Assembly: GCF_016526145.1 (NCBI RefSeq)
Contig: NZ_JADDUE010000009.1
Location: 124,001 to 188,000 of the forward strand
DNA: 64,000 nt
Direction of reading: 5' to 3'
From: Saccharopolyspora galaxeae
Lineage (GTDB): Bacteria > Actinomycetota > Actinomycetes > Mycobacteriales > Pseudonocardiaceae
Shown: piece after piece, positions 9,167 to 17,825 of the stretch
Position numbering within the stretch: the stretch's first letter is position 1
How the letters are laid out: each line of letters starts with the position of its first letter
The notes under the pieces: model-generated
What the model saw: only the letters and a program-made list of their open reading frames with translations
Told to the model about the DNA's origin: nothing
The model's database searches: none
Made by a program: the position numbers and the translations under genes

Positions 9167-10299
9167 GATTCGGCGATCTCCTGGTGGGCGGCGAACTCGC
9201 GTACCGCGTCGGCGACGCGGGCCACGTCGGTGTCGGACAGGTGCGGGTGGATCGGCAGCGCCAGGATCCGGGCGCTGGCGCGTTCGGCGTTCGGCCAGCT
9301 CTGCTCCGCAGCGGCGTACGGAGCGAACGCGACCTGACGCGGCAGCGGCAGCGGGTAGTACACGTGCGAGCCGATGCCGCGCGCGGCCAAGTGCTCGCGC
9401 AGCCCGTCCCGGTCGTCGGCTTGCAGGCAGTACACGTAGTAGCAGCGGCCGTTGCGTCCGGGCGGCGGTGCCACGACGCCCCGGTCGGCCAGCGCGGCGA
9501 ACCGCTCGGTGTAGTGCTCGGCGATCTCGGCGCGGCGGCGCAGGCGGTCGGCGAAACCGGCGTGCCGGTGCAGCTGGAACGCCGCCTGGATCTCGTCGAA
9601 CCGGCTGTTGGTGCCGATCTCCGCGTAGACGAAGCGCTCCCGCTGCCCGTGGTTGCGCAGCAGCCGCACGCGCCTGCCCAGCTCGGCATCGCGGGTGACG
9701 ACCGCACCTCCCTCACCCGGCATCCCGAACGATTTGACCTGCACGAACGAGAAAACTCCCGCGTCGCCCCAGAGTCCGGCGGGCACGCCGTCGAGCACCG
9801 CGCCCTGCGCCACCGCGGAATCCTCCAGCAGCCGCACGCCCCACTTGTCGGCCAGCTCGGCGAACCGGGGCATGTCCGCCATCACGGAGAACATGTGCGC
9901 GGGCATGATCGCCTTGGTGCGGTGGTTGATCAGCGGCTCCACGGCGTCCGGGTCGGCCACCATGGTCCGCGGGTCGACGTCCGCGAACACCGGCATCGCT
10001 CCCACCGAGACCACGGAGGACGCCAGCGGCGCGCAGCCGAACGCCGGCACCACCACCTCATCGCCGGGGCCGACGTCCATCGCCCGCAGGACCAGCCCGA
10101 GCGCGGCGGTTCCGTTGCCGCAGGCGACCACATCGGACGCACCCAGCGATTCCCGCAGCAATTCCTCGAACGCGGCGGTGTGCTCGCCGAGGATGAACTT
10201 CTGCTCCGGCGCGCGCCCGATCTCGCGCAGCAGGTCGAGCAGCACCTTGCGGTCCGCTTCGAACAGATCGAGCGGGAAGAACGGCAGATCCCGGTTCAT
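9163..10299 (-). CDS. DegT/DnrJ/EryC1-type PLP aminotransferase (second copy)
   Basis: A 378-residue PLP enzyme of the family that aminates keto-sugars and cyclitols. The N-terminal motif ACGNGTAALGL, the cofactor aspartate in LLEDSAVAQG and the Schiff-base lysine Lys189 in FVQVKSFGMPGEGG are present, as is a conserved NSRFDEIQAA near residue 235. The KSFGMPGEGG loop is unlike the usual HxxK pattern of dTDP-sugar enzymes and closer to cyclitol and aminoshikimate-type members. The start overlaps the first aminotransferase stop by four bases. The two are not recent duplicates, so they probably install amines at different positions or act on different substrates. Confidence 0.88.
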   Translation of the reverse strand: MNRDLPFFPLDLFEADRKVLLDLLREIGRAPEQKFILGEHTAAFEELLRESLGASDVVACGNGTAALGLVLRAMDVGPGDEVVVPAFGCAPLASSVVSVGAMPVFADVDPRTMVADPDAVEPLINHRTKAIMPAHMFSVMADMPRFAELADKWGVRLLEDSAVAQGAVLDGVPAGLWGDAGVFSFVQVKSFGMPGEGGAVVTRDAELGRRVRLLRNHGQRERFVYAEIGTNSRFDEIQAAFQLHRHAGFADRLRRRAEIAEHYTERFAALADRGVVAPPPGRNGRCYYVYCLQADDRDGLREHLAARGIGSHVYYPLPLPRQVAFAPYAAAEQSWPNAERASARILALPIHPHLSDTDVARVADAVREFAAHQEIAES

Positions 10300-11513
10300 C
10301 GCGCGCTCCTCGCTGTGCAGAACTCGCTAACCGCAGCGCACACCCGGTCCAGTTCCCGGATGGACAGATCCGGGTAGAGCGGAAGGGCGAGCGCGCGTTC
10401 CGCCGCGGCTTCGGCGCGGGGAAAATCACCGGGCCGGTGGCCGAGTTCGCGGAAACAGGGCTGCAGGTGCAGCGGAACCGGGTAGTAGGTTTCGGTGCCG
10501 ATTCCGCGTTCGGTCAGGTGCGCGATCAAATCGTCCCGGCCTTCCACTTCGATCAGGTAGACGTAGAAAACCGCGCCGGAACCCGGTCCGGAGTCGACGA
10601 CCCGGGGCAGGGCGACGATTCCCGGCAGTCCGGAAAGCCTTTCCCGGTAAGCCGCCGCCAGCCGGGCGCGGCGCGCGATGTCGTCGTCCAGCCGGTTCAG
10701 CTTCGCCAGCAGCACCGCGGCCTGGATGTCGTCCATCTTGCTGTTGGTGCCGACCAGCGCGGTCTCGGTGGAGATGCCGGGGAAGTTGTCCACGGTGCGG
10801 CCGAACCGGCCGTGGTGGCGCAGCCCGGACACCAGCTCGGCCACCCGGGCGTCGTCGGTGAGCACCGCCCCCGCGTCGCCCAGCGCGCCCAGCGTCTTGG
10901 TGGGGAAGAACGACAGCACTCCGCCGAGCCCGTGCAGTCCGGCGTGCACGCCGACCTGGCGCATCCCGATCGCTTCGGCGCTGTCCTCCAGCACCGTGAG
11001 GCCGTGCCGCGCGGCGGCGCGGGACAGCGCGCTCATCTGCGCCATCTGGCAGAACAGGTGCGCGGGCAGCACGAATCGCGTGTGCGGACCGGCAACGCGG
11101 TCCACTTCGGACGGATCGAGCGCGTAGGTCACCGGGTCGATGTCGGCGAACACGGGGCGCCCCCCGGCCAGCACCACCGAGGTGGCGGTGGACACGAACG
11201 AATAGGCGGGCACCACGACCTCGTCACCGGGCTGGAGCCCGGCGGCGCGCAGCAGCAGCACGAGCGCGTCGGTGCCGCTGTTGACGGCGACGGCGAAGCG
11301 GGCGCCGGTGTAGTCGGCCAGCCGGCGCTCCAGCTCGGCCACCTGCCTGCCGTGCGAGAACTTGCCGTTGTCGAAGACCTCCTCGACCCGCGCGCTGATC
11401 TGCGGCCACAGCCGGTCGAAGGTACGGGCCTGGGTGAAGAAGGGAATCGGCGCGGGACCGGCCGGGGCCGGTAATTCCTCCCGCGCCCCTGCGGAATCCG
11501 CGCCGCGGGACAC
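10296..11513 (-). CDS. DegT/DnrJ/EryC1-type PLP aminotransferase (first gene of leftward arm)
   Basis: A 405-residue sugar- or cyclitol-type aminotransferase. NSGTDAL near residue 79, the PLP-contact LEDSAEAIG and the Schiff-base lysine Lys206 in FFPTKTLGALGD match the family well; TNSKMDDIQAA and YYPVPLH follow. The GTG at 11513 is chosen because AGGAG lies ten bases upstream; the in-frame GTG three codons earlier is only one base from that AGGAG. The ribosome site itself sits in a 15-bp tandem repeat. It begins the eight-gene leftward operon that ends at 1226. Confidence 0.88.
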   Translation of the reverse strand: MSRGADSAGAREELPAPAGPAPIPFFTQARTFDRLWPQISARVEEVFDNGKFSHGRQVAELERRLADYTGARFAVAVNSGTDALVLLLRAAGLQPGDEVVVPAYSFVSTATSVVLAGGRPVFADIDPVTYALDPSEVDRVAGPHTRFVLPAHLFCQMAQMSALSRAAARHGLTVLEDSAEAIGMRQVGVHAGLHGLGGVLSFFPTKTLGALGDAGAVLTDDARVAELVSGLRHHGRFGRTVDNFPGISTETALVGTNSKMDDIQAAVLLAKLNRLDDDIARRARLAAAYRERLSGLPGIVALPRVVDSGPGSGAVFYVYLIEVEGRDDLIAHLTERGIGTETYYPVPLHLQPCFRELGHRPGDFPRAEAAAERALALPLYPDLSIRELDRVCAAVSEFCTARSAR

Positions 11514-11522
11514 GATGACCAC

Positions 11523-11552
11523 GCTCCTGTGGACTGGGCTCCTGTGGACTGG
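11523..11552. repeat. 15-bp perfect tandem repeat carrying a Shine-Dalgarno
   Basis: GCTCCTGTGGACTGG occurs twice back to back. On the minus strand each copy contains AGGAG, so the ribosome-binding site of the first aminotransferase is duplicated; the copy at 11524-11528 is correctly spaced for the GTG at 11513. Confidence 0.85.
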
Positions 11553-11588
11553 CGTCGCTCGAACCGTGCGGTTTTCGATCCCTTCGGT

Positions 11589-11632
11589 TTCGAGCTGCGC
11601 GTTTCGAGCTGGGGTTTTTCGAGCTGGGGTTT
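11589..11632. repeat. Three iterated TTCGAGCTG elements
   Basis: TTCGAGCTG begins at 11589, 11603 and 11618, with the last two extended to TTCGAGCTGGGGTTT. The 14-15 base period is not a helical turn multiple typical of dimer operators, but iterons just upstream of an operon start are candidates for regulator binding or for slippage. Confidence 0.7.
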
Positions 11633-11978
11633 CCAGGGTTTCCGATCCCCGTCCGTTCCGGTGTCGGGTATAGGAGTCATTTGCGCCCGCGGGTCATTCC
11701 GGCGGCGGACTCAGGCGGAGATCTTCGGCCGGAGAACCTAGCCGAACGCGCCGATCGGCCGAAAGAACATCCGCCGTTTCCGAGCATCTTTCACTCTTTC
11801 CGGTGATCGTCTGCGCGAAGTGCTCCCACCCCGCCCATGGATCCGGAAACGGCAATCCGCTAGTGTCCCCCGCGGCCGCGCACCGAACGGTGCGCTCGCA
11901 GGGAAAAGCCATTCCGTGCGGCCATTCCTGCTTGCGTCCACAACGGACGAAAACGGTTCCGAAAAGGACGGAGCACCG

Positions 11979-12995
11979 ATGCTGCACACACTCGTGGCCG
12001 GACTCGGCCGCGCGGGAGCCGGACTGCACCTGCGGGTGCTGGCCAAGGCCCGCGCGGCGGCAGGCGAGCTGTTCCAGCCCGGCCCGGTGCTGGCCTGCGA
12101 CCCCATGGAGCACGCGTGCACCGAGCAGCGCGGGGTCACGGTGGTCGACTCGGTGCGCACCGCCGCCGGGCTCGCCGACCCGAGCCGGACCGCGGTGCAC
12201 GTCTGCACCCCGCCGGTGCGCAGGCCGGAGCTGCTGCGCGAGCTGGCCGGACTCGGCTACCGGCGGATCATCGTCGAGAAGCCGCTGGCCGCCGACTCGG
12301 ACGAGTACGCCCAGATCGCCTCGTTGCGCGAGCGGTACGGGCTGAACCTGGCCGTGGTGGCGCACTGGCTCGAGTCCGCGCTGACCACGCGGCTGGCCCG
12401 GCTGCTGGCCGGTAGCGGCCGCGGCCGGCTGCGATCGATCCGATTCGCCCAGCACAAACCCAGGTTCCACCGGTCGCTGGTGACCTCCGGGCATCCGACC
12501 GCGTTCGACGTGGAACTGCCGCACTCGCTCGGGGTGGTGCTGCGGCTGGCCGGACCCGCCGGACTCGTTGCCGCCGAGTGCTCCGACATGCGGTGCGGGC
12601 ACGTGGTCGCGCCGCGGATGGGCGCGGCGGCGATGACCCTGCGCCACGACAGCGGAGTGCTCAGCGAGCTGCGTTCGGACCTGACCGCGCCCGTGCGGGA
12701 ACGCAGCATCACGCTGGAGTTCGAGCACGGCCGGGTCACCGGGCACTACCCGCTCAGCGATGACGACGACCACGCGCAGCTGGTCGTGGACGGGGCCGAG
12801 CCCGAGGTCTTCCCGGACGACGCGCTGACAGCGTTCATGCTCCGCGCCTACCGCGACTTCGCCGCCGGGCGCACCGCCGAGCACTTCGGACTGCACGGGG
12901 ACGTCGTGCGGCTGATGACCGCGGCGAAGCGGTGCGGCCTGCCGACCGGAGCCGAGGGGACCGGAGCAGAGGGGAGTCGTGCACATGCCGGGTGA
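11979..12995 (+). CDS. Gfo/Idh/MocA-type NAD(P)-dependent oxidoreductase
   Basis: A 338-residue dehydrogenase opening the rightward arm. The N-terminal nucleotide-binding motif is AGLGRAGAG at residues 5-13 and the family lysine lies in VEKPLA. These enzymes oxidise or reduce ring carbons of sugars and inositols. The ATG at 11979 follows GGACGGAG. The first acidic residue after the Gly-rich loop is offset from the usual position, so NAD versus NADP preference is unclear. Paired with two DegT aminotransferases on the other arm, a ketone-forming step before transamination is a reasonable role. Confidence 0.82.
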   Translation: MLHTLVAGLGRAGAGLHLRVLAKARAAAGELFQPGPVLACDPMEHACTEQRGVTVVDSVRTAAGLADPSRTAVHVCTPPVRRPELLRELAGLGYRRIIVEKPLAADSDEYAQIASLRERYGLNLAVVAHWLESALTTRLARLLAGSGRGRLRSIRFAQHKPRFHRSLVTSGHPTAFDVELPHSLGVVLRLAGPAGLVAAECSDMRCGHVVAPRMGAAAMTLRHDSGVLSELRSDLTAPVRERSITLEFEHGRVTGHYPLSDDDDHAQLVVDGAEPEVFPDDALTAFMLRAYRDFAAGRTAEHFGLHGDVVRLMTAAKRCGLPTGAEGTGAEGSRAHAG

Positions 12996-13863
12996 CCACC
13001 TGCTGGCAGGCATCGGTGACGAAGCCGCGGTCGATCTTCCCGGTCAGCTGGCCGCGATCGAGCGCATCGGCTTCGGCGGCATCGAACTGCGCAATGTGGA
13101 CGGTGCGGCGCTCGGCGACCTCGACGAGCAACGGTTCCGGCGGCTGCGCGCGGCGGTGCGCGATGCCGGGTTGGCGGTGCCGTGCCTGGCTTCCAGGATC
13201 GGGAACTGGGCGCGCCCGGTGACCGCGCCGTTCGCCGACGACCTGCGCGAGCTGGAGGTGCTGGCGGCGCGGGCCGCCGAGCTGGGCACCCGCTACGTGC
13301 GGATCATGTCCTACCCGAACGACGGGCTGCCGGAAGCGGAGTGGCGAGAGCGCGTGCTGGACCGCGTGGCGCGCTTGGCGCAGCGGGCGGACGAGCTGAA
13401 TGTGGTGCTGCTGCACGAGAATTGCGCGGGATGGGCCGGTCGCGATGCCGGTCGGATGCTGCGGATGCTGGCCGAGGCGGGTGCCTCGCTGCGGTTGTTG
13501 TTCGACACCGGCAACGGGATCGAGCACGGGTACGACGCCTGCGCACTGCTCGGGCAGGTCGTGGCGCACGTGGCGCACGTGCACGTCAAAGACGCTGTCG
13601 GCAGTGCGGGCAACGCCACCTACGTGCTGCCGGGGACCGGTTCGGCACGGGTCGCGGACTGCTTGCGCCTGCTGCGGGATTCCGGCTACAGCGGGGCGCT
13701 GTCGTTGGAACCGCATCTGTCCGCGCGCCCGCACGACGGAGTGGTCGCGGGGGAGTCCGCCGCGGATCGCTTCGTCGAGGCGGGACGGAGCCTGGAAGGT
13801 CTGCTGCGGGACTCGATGCCTTGCGCGGCAACACGAATCGCAGGAAGCAGCGGACGCGCATGA
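12985..13863 (+). CDS. Sugar phosphate isomerase/epimerase-like TIM barrel
   Basis: A 292-residue AP-endonuclease-2-type TIM barrel. Divalent-metal ligands are visible in order: IELR near residue 33, LLHENCAGWAG (Glu), LLFDTGN (Asp), HVHVKDA (His) and SLEPHL (Glu). Members isomerise or epimerise sugars and keto-inositols. The ATG at 12985 is preferred over a GTG two codons upstream because GGGGAG is then eight bases away. It overlaps the previous gene by 11 bases and the next by four, so the order dehydrogenase, isomerase, hydrolase is translated as one unit. Confidence 0.82.
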   Translation: MPGDHLLAGIGDEAAVDLPGQLAAIERIGFGGIELRNVDGAALGDLDEQRFRRLRAAVRDAGLAVPCLASRIGNWARPVTAPFADDLRELEVLAARAAELGTRYVRIMSYPNDGLPEAEWRERVLDRVARLAQRADELNVVLLHENCAGWAGRDAGRMLRMLAEAGASLRLLFDTGNGIEHGYDACALLGQVVAHVAHVHVKDAVGSAGNATYVLPGTGSARVADCLRLLRDSGYSGALSLEPHLSARPHDGVVAGESAADRFVEAGRSLEGLLRDSMPCAATRIAGSSGRA

Positions 13864-15209
13864 CCGGCTTGATCTCGGCGCAGGACCGCGAACTGCTGCT
13901 GCGCTTGCTGCGCACGCCCACCGTCAATCCCCTGGAACGCAGCGGCGAACCCTCGGACATCGCCCGAGCCCAACGATTTTATGCCGAATCGGCACGGGAA
14001 TCGGGTCTCCGGGTGGTGCACCACGCCGCTGCGCCATCGAGCGTGCTCGACGCGCCCGGAGTGCCCCGCACCGTCCGGGAAGCCGCCGCCGACGAGAACT
14101 TCCTCGCCGGGCAACCGAACCTCGTGCTGCGGCTCGGCCCGCAGCTTCCGCGGGAGTCCACGGTGATGTTCAACGTGCATCTGGACACGGTCGCCGGTCT
14201 TGAGCCGGTGTGCTTCGACGGCGAACGCTTTACCGGCCGCGGGTCCATCGACGCGAAAGGTCCCGCGGTCGCGCTGCTGGCGGGCATCCGCGAGGCAGCC
14301 CGCACCGAACCGGCGATCGGCCGCGACCTCGGCGTGCTGGTGCAGGCCGTCGCCGGTGAAGAAGGCGGCGCGATGGGAAGTTTCGGCACCAGGCCGCTGG
14401 TCGACGCCGGTTTCCTCGGGCGTCTCAACGTCTTCTGCGAACCGACCGGAATGCGCTACCTGACCCGATCCACCGCCTCGGCCACCGCGATGCTGAGCGT
14501 CGACGGTGCGGGCGCCATCGACGACCGTCCCGATGCCGGGCACAACGCGACCGTGCTGCTGGGTTTCCTGGCGCAGCACTTGGCGAAAGAGCTCGACCCG
14601 CAGGAGCGGCCCGGGAGGTTGTGCGTCGCGGGACTGCACACCGGCGAGCTGCACAACCGGGTTTACGGAAGCGGTGGGCTGCTGCTGAACCTCTCCTACG
14701 AGTCGTCGGACGAAGGCGCGGCGGCCGAACGGGACTTGGAGGACTCGCTGCACCGCGGGCTCTCCGAGTTCACCCGGACCTTCGGCGGTACCAGGGAATT
14801 CGCCCGCACCGCCGCCGAGGCCGCATCGATCACCGAGCTCCGATGGCTCAAGCGCGGCTTGCCCGCGCTCCGCGGCGGTCACTCGTGGACGGACGAACTG
14901 CTCGAACGCGCGGGCGTTCCCGGCTGGCCCGCCGAAGAGTCCGCGTTCACCTGCGACGCCATCTGGATGGCCGAGCGGCCGGGAACCGGCACCGTCGTGC
15001 TCGGACCCGGCTCGCTGGAGACCAACAACGCCCACGCCGAAGGCGAATACGCCGAGCTGGCGCAACTGCAGGACTTCGCAGCCGCCGTCGCGGCGCTGCT
15101 GAAAAGCGCCGCGGGAACCGCAGCCGAGCGTCCACTCAGGACCGAAGCACCGGCACAACGCACCGAGAGGCATCCCGCGACGGATGCCGGAAAGGGGACC
15201 GCCCGATGA
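13860..15209 (+). CDS. M20-family metallopeptidase/amidohydrolase (ArgE/DapE type)
   Basis: A 449-residue di-zinc hydrolase. The metal and catalytic residues appear in FNVHLDTV, GRGSIDAKGP, the GEEGG glutamate pair and CEPTG, with a C-terminal NNAHAEGEY. The family cleaves N-acyl amino acids and dipeptides. Here it could remove an N-acyl protecting group put on by the ligases of the other arm, or act on an amino-acid unit. ATG overlaps the previous stop by four bases. The last 25 residues are charged and look unstructured. Confidence 0.85.
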   Translation: MTGLISAQDRELLLRLLRTPTVNPLERSGEPSDIARAQRFYAESARESGLRVVHHAAAPSSVLDAPGVPRTVREAAADENFLAGQPNLVLRLGPQLPRESTVMFNVHLDTVAGLEPVCFDGERFTGRGSIDAKGPAVALLAGIREAARTEPAIGRDLGVLVQAVAGEEGGAMGSFGTRPLVDAGFLGRLNVFCEPTGMRYLTRSTASATAMLSVDGAGAIDDRPDAGHNATVLLGFLAQHLAKELDPQERPGRLCVAGLHTGELHNRVYGSGGLLLNLSYESSDEGAAAERDLEDSLHRGLSEFTRTFGGTREFARTAAEAASITELRWLKRGLPALRGGHSWTDELLERAGVPGWPAEESAFTCDAIWMAERPGTGTVVLGPGSLETNNAHAEGEYAELAQLQDFAAAVAALLKSAAGTAAERPLRTEAPAQRTERHPATDAGKGTAR

Positions 15210-16309
15210 CAGCGCTCGCGGAGAACGCCGGGCACCAGGTCGCCGTGGACCACACCGCTCTGCTGGAGCTGGTCACCCGCCTGTTCACCGAACGCGGCGT
15301 GCCGCAGGCGCGTGCGGCCACCGCCGCTGCCGCGCTCTGCCACGGCGACCTGTGCGGCTACGAGTCGCACGGCATGTTCAACCTCACCAGGCTCTACCTG
15401 CCGCAGCTGGCGGCCGGGCGGATCGACCCGGGCGCCGAACCGCAGGTGCTGACCGACCTCGGCGCGTGCGCGGTGGTCGACTCCCGCCGCGCGCTCGGGC
15501 TGTGGGCCGCCGCGGACGCCATGGACTCGGCCGCCGACCGGGCGGACGAGCACGGGATCGGGCTGGTCTCGGTGCGCGGCGGCACGCACTTCGGCTGCGC
15601 CGGATTCCACGCGGTGCGCGCCGCCGAACGCGGCATGATCGGCATCGTGGCGAGCAACTGCGGCGAGCAGCGGATCGCGCGCCCGCCGCTGGGGGCGCTG
15701 AGCATGCTCGGCACCAACCCGCTCAGCGTCGCCGCGCCCGCACTGGAAGGCCACCCGTTCCTGCTGGACATGAGCACGACCGTGGTTCCGACGGGCAAAG
15801 TGCGGGTGGCCGCGGCCAACGCCGAGGAAGTACCGGAAGGTTGGCTGGCCGACGACTCCGGCGCAGCGGTGACCGACCCGGCCGCGTTCGACCGGCGCGA
15901 AGCGCACCTGCGCTGGCTCGGCGGCGAGCCGGAAACCGGCGCGCACAAAGGATTCGGGCTCGGACTGGTGGTGGAGCTGCTGTCCGCGGCGTTGTCCGGC
16001 GCGGGTCTCGGCCCGGCCCCGGAAGCGCTGGCGGGCGACGGTGGCGCGCACGGCCGCGACGACGACATCGGTTTCTTCGTGCTCGCCATCGCGCCGGGAG
16101 TGCTGCGCCCGCACGGGGATTTCGCAGGCGACGCCCGCGGACTGTTCAGCACGCTGGTGGAATGCCCGCCGCTGGGCGACGAACCGGTGCGGTACCCGGG
16201 CTGGCACGAAGCGGAACGGGCGCGGCAGCGCAAGATCGCGGGCGTGCCGATCCGCGCCGGGGTGTACCGCGAACTGGTCGAGCTGGGACTGGAAGCGGGG
16301 ACATGTTGA
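15206..16309 (+). CDS. Ldh2/malate-lactate dehydrogenase family oxidoreductase
   Basis: A 367-residue NAD(P)-dependent reductase of the unusual Ldh2 fold (malate, sulfolactate, ureidoglycolate and diketogulonate dehydrogenases). Family marks are CGYESHGMFNL with the catalytic histidine, SVRGGTHFGCAGFHA, the LGTNPLSVAAP segment and GAHKGFGLGLVVELLSAALSG. Substrates are 2-keto or 2-hydroxy acids. It overlaps the M20 gene by four bases and the next gene by seven. A keto-acid reductase or imine reductase in this setting suggests formation of a hydroxy or amino acid building block. Confidence 0.87.
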   Translation: MTALAENAGHQVAVDHTALLELVTRLFTERGVPQARAATAAAALCHGDLCGYESHGMFNLTRLYLPQLAAGRIDPGAEPQVLTDLGACAVVDSRRALGLWAAADAMDSAADRADEHGIGLVSVRGGTHFGCAGFHAVRAAERGMIGIVASNCGEQRIARPPLGALSMLGTNPLSVAAPALEGHPFLLDMSTTVVPTGKVRVAAANAEEVPEGWLADDSGAAVTDPAAFDRREAHLRWLGGEPETGAHKGFGLGLVVELLSAALSGAGLGPAPEALAGDGGAHGRDDDIGFFVLAIAPGVLRPHGDFAGDARGLFSTLVECPPLGDEPVRYPGWHEAERARQRKIAGVPIRAGVYRELVELGLEAGTC

Positions 16310-17286
16310 GCGCGCCGCGGCGCGTCGGCGTGGTCGGACTCGGCACGATGGCGCACTACTACCTGGCCGCGGTGCAACGGTCGCCGCACTGGGAACTCGC
16401 CGGCGTCTGCGACGTGCACGCCGCCGTTCTGGGCCCGCACCTCTCGCGCGCGACCGGCTACCTCGACCACCGCGACATGTTCCACGCCGCCGACCTCGAC
16501 GCCGTGATCGTGACCGCGCCCAACGACACGCACGCGCGCGTGTGCCGGGACGCGCTGCGCGCGGAGTTACCGGTGTGCGTGGAAAAACCGCTCGCGATCA
16601 CCGTCGCGGAAGGCCGCGAGCTGGCCGGGCTCGCCGAGCGGACCACGCTGTTCACCGCGTTCCACCGCCGCTACAACGACAACGTGCTGCGGCTGCTGGC
16701 CGGGGCCGAAGGCCGGATCGAGTCGATGACGGTGCGCTACCTCGAACGCATCGAGGAACACCTCGGCGGCGACACCTGGTACCTGGACCCGGTCCGCTGC
16801 GGCGGTGGATGCGTCGCCGACAACGGTCCGAACGCGTTCGACCTGGTGCGGTTGTTCCTCGGTGAGGTATCGGTGCGCGACGCAGCCGTGACCCGCGACG
16901 AGCACGGCGTGGACCGGCAGGCCGTGGTGCGGCTGCGCTCGGCCACCGGCGTACCGGCCATCGTGGAACTCGACTGGTCGCACCCGGGGGAGACCAAGGA
17001 CGTCGAGCTGCGGTTCGCGGACGGCAGCGTGCGGCGGGCGGACATGCTCGCCGGGCACGACGGGTTCAAAGCCTCGCTGTGGCACGAGTACGACGGGATC
17101 CTGGCCGACTTCGGCGCGGCCATCGACAACGGTCGCTGCGCAGGCGGAAGCAGCGGCGGCGGTAGCGGCCTCAGCAGGGACGGCCTCAGCAGGGACGGCG
17201 GGCTGGCCGCGCTGGAACTGGTCGCCGACACCTACCGGGTGCACGACCGGTCCGCCGGTGAGCATGGAAAGGAGTGCATTCGATGA
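16303..17286 (+). CDS. Gfo/Idh/MocA-type oxidoreductase (second copy)
   Basis: A 327-residue dehydrogenase with GVVGLGTMAHYY at the nucleotide site, VTAPNDTHA and CVEKPLAITVAEG carrying the family lysine. The C-terminal domain keeps GGGCVADNGPNAFDL, typical of sugar dehydrogenases with a catalytic Asp/His pair. Residues about 286-300 are a Gly/Ser-rich insert with an imperfect repeat (LSRDG twice). It is unlike the first Gfo/Idh gene of the arm, so two distinct ring oxidations or a paired oxidation and reduction are implied. Confidence 0.84.
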   Translation: MLSAPRRVGVVGLGTMAHYYLAAVQRSPHWELAGVCDVHAAVLGPHLSRATGYLDHRDMFHAADLDAVIVTAPNDTHARVCRDALRAELPVCVEKPLAITVAEGRELAGLAERTTLFTAFHRRYNDNVLRLLAGAEGRIESMTVRYLERIEEHLGGDTWYLDPVRCGGGCVADNGPNAFDLVRLFLGEVSVRDAAVTRDEHGVDRQAVVRLRSATGVPAIVELDWSHPGETKDVELRFADGSVRRADMLAGHDGFKASLWHEYDGILADFGAAIDNGRCAGGSSGGGSGLSRDGLSRDGGLAALELVADTYRVHDRSAGEHGKECIR

Positions 17287-17732
17287 ACCTGGAAGAGGAC
17301 GGCCCCAAGCGGACGCTGCACGCGACGCTGGTGAAGATCCTGCTGCACCGCCGCGAACAACGCGGCATGTCCCTGGAACCGCACGCCAGCCGGTGCGTGC
17401 GCCGCGGCGAACTGCACGAGCTGGTCAGCACCGACCACCGGGACGCCGAGCCGGGCGCCCGCATCGACCGGGTGGGGTTCCTCGGATTCGCCGAGTTCGG
17501 GTGCGCGGGCGTGCTGGACCGCGGTGACCGGTTCTGGATCGGCGGCGACCTGGTGGGCACCGTGCTCGGGTTCGACGCCTGCCACTTCCCGAACCACTAC
17601 AACGTCCTCGTGCGCACGGAGCACGTGGTGACCGGGGCCGATTTGGGGTTGCAGCCGGAAACTCCGCTTTCGTTCACCCAGGGCGTGCCGGCGTGCGCCG
17701 GTGAATCACAGCTCGCGAGCCTGGTGTCGTAG
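17283..17732 (+). CDS. Small protein of unknown function, last gene of rightward arm
   Basis: A 149-residue protein that I cannot assign to a characterised family. It is soluble-looking, with no signal peptide or membrane segment. Notable stretches are RREQRGMSLEPHASRCVRRGE, a GFDACHFPNHYNVLV segment rich in His, Cys and aromatic residues near residue 100, and ADLGLQPE near the end. The pattern of conserved-looking His/Cys/Asp could form a metal or substrate site. The ATG at 17283 overlaps the previous stop by four bases and follows AAGGAG, so it is a genuine member of the operon. Confidence 0.75.
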   Translation: MNLEEDGPKRTLHATLVKILLHRREQRGMSLEPHASRCVRRGELHELVSTDHRDAEPGARIDRVGFLGFAEFGCAGVLDRGDRFWIGGDLVGTVLGFDACHFPNHYNVLVRTEHVVTGADLGLQPETPLSFTQGVPACAGESQLASLVS

Positions 17733-17766
17733 CGCGCTGCGCGATAGCGGCGGCGATCCGAAGGAA

Positions 17767-17807
17767 AAGGCCGGTGACCCCGTGGCGAGGTAGGGGGCAC
17801 CGGCCTT
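17767..17807. terminator. Bidirectional intrinsic-type terminator hairpin
   Basis: A perfect 10-bp inverted repeat, AAGGCCGGTG and CACCGGCCTT, separated by 21 bases, lies between the convergent ends of the rightward arm (17732) and calerythrin (17826). Each arm gives a short A/T end, so it can serve both strands. Confidence 0.8.
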
Positions 17808-17825
17808 CTCGCGATCGTCGCCGGC

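Larger units (their letters stand above)
11514..11978. promoter_or_regulatory. Divergent promoter region of the 1-18 kb cluster
   Basis: About 465 bases between the leftward aminotransferase and the rightward Gfo/Idh gene, with no convincing gene. It holds two families of short direct repeats near the leftward start (11523-11552 and 11589-11632, listed separately). The rest is moderately AT-richer than the genes and presumably contains both promoters, but no clear -35/-10 pair was recognised. Confidence 0.5.
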
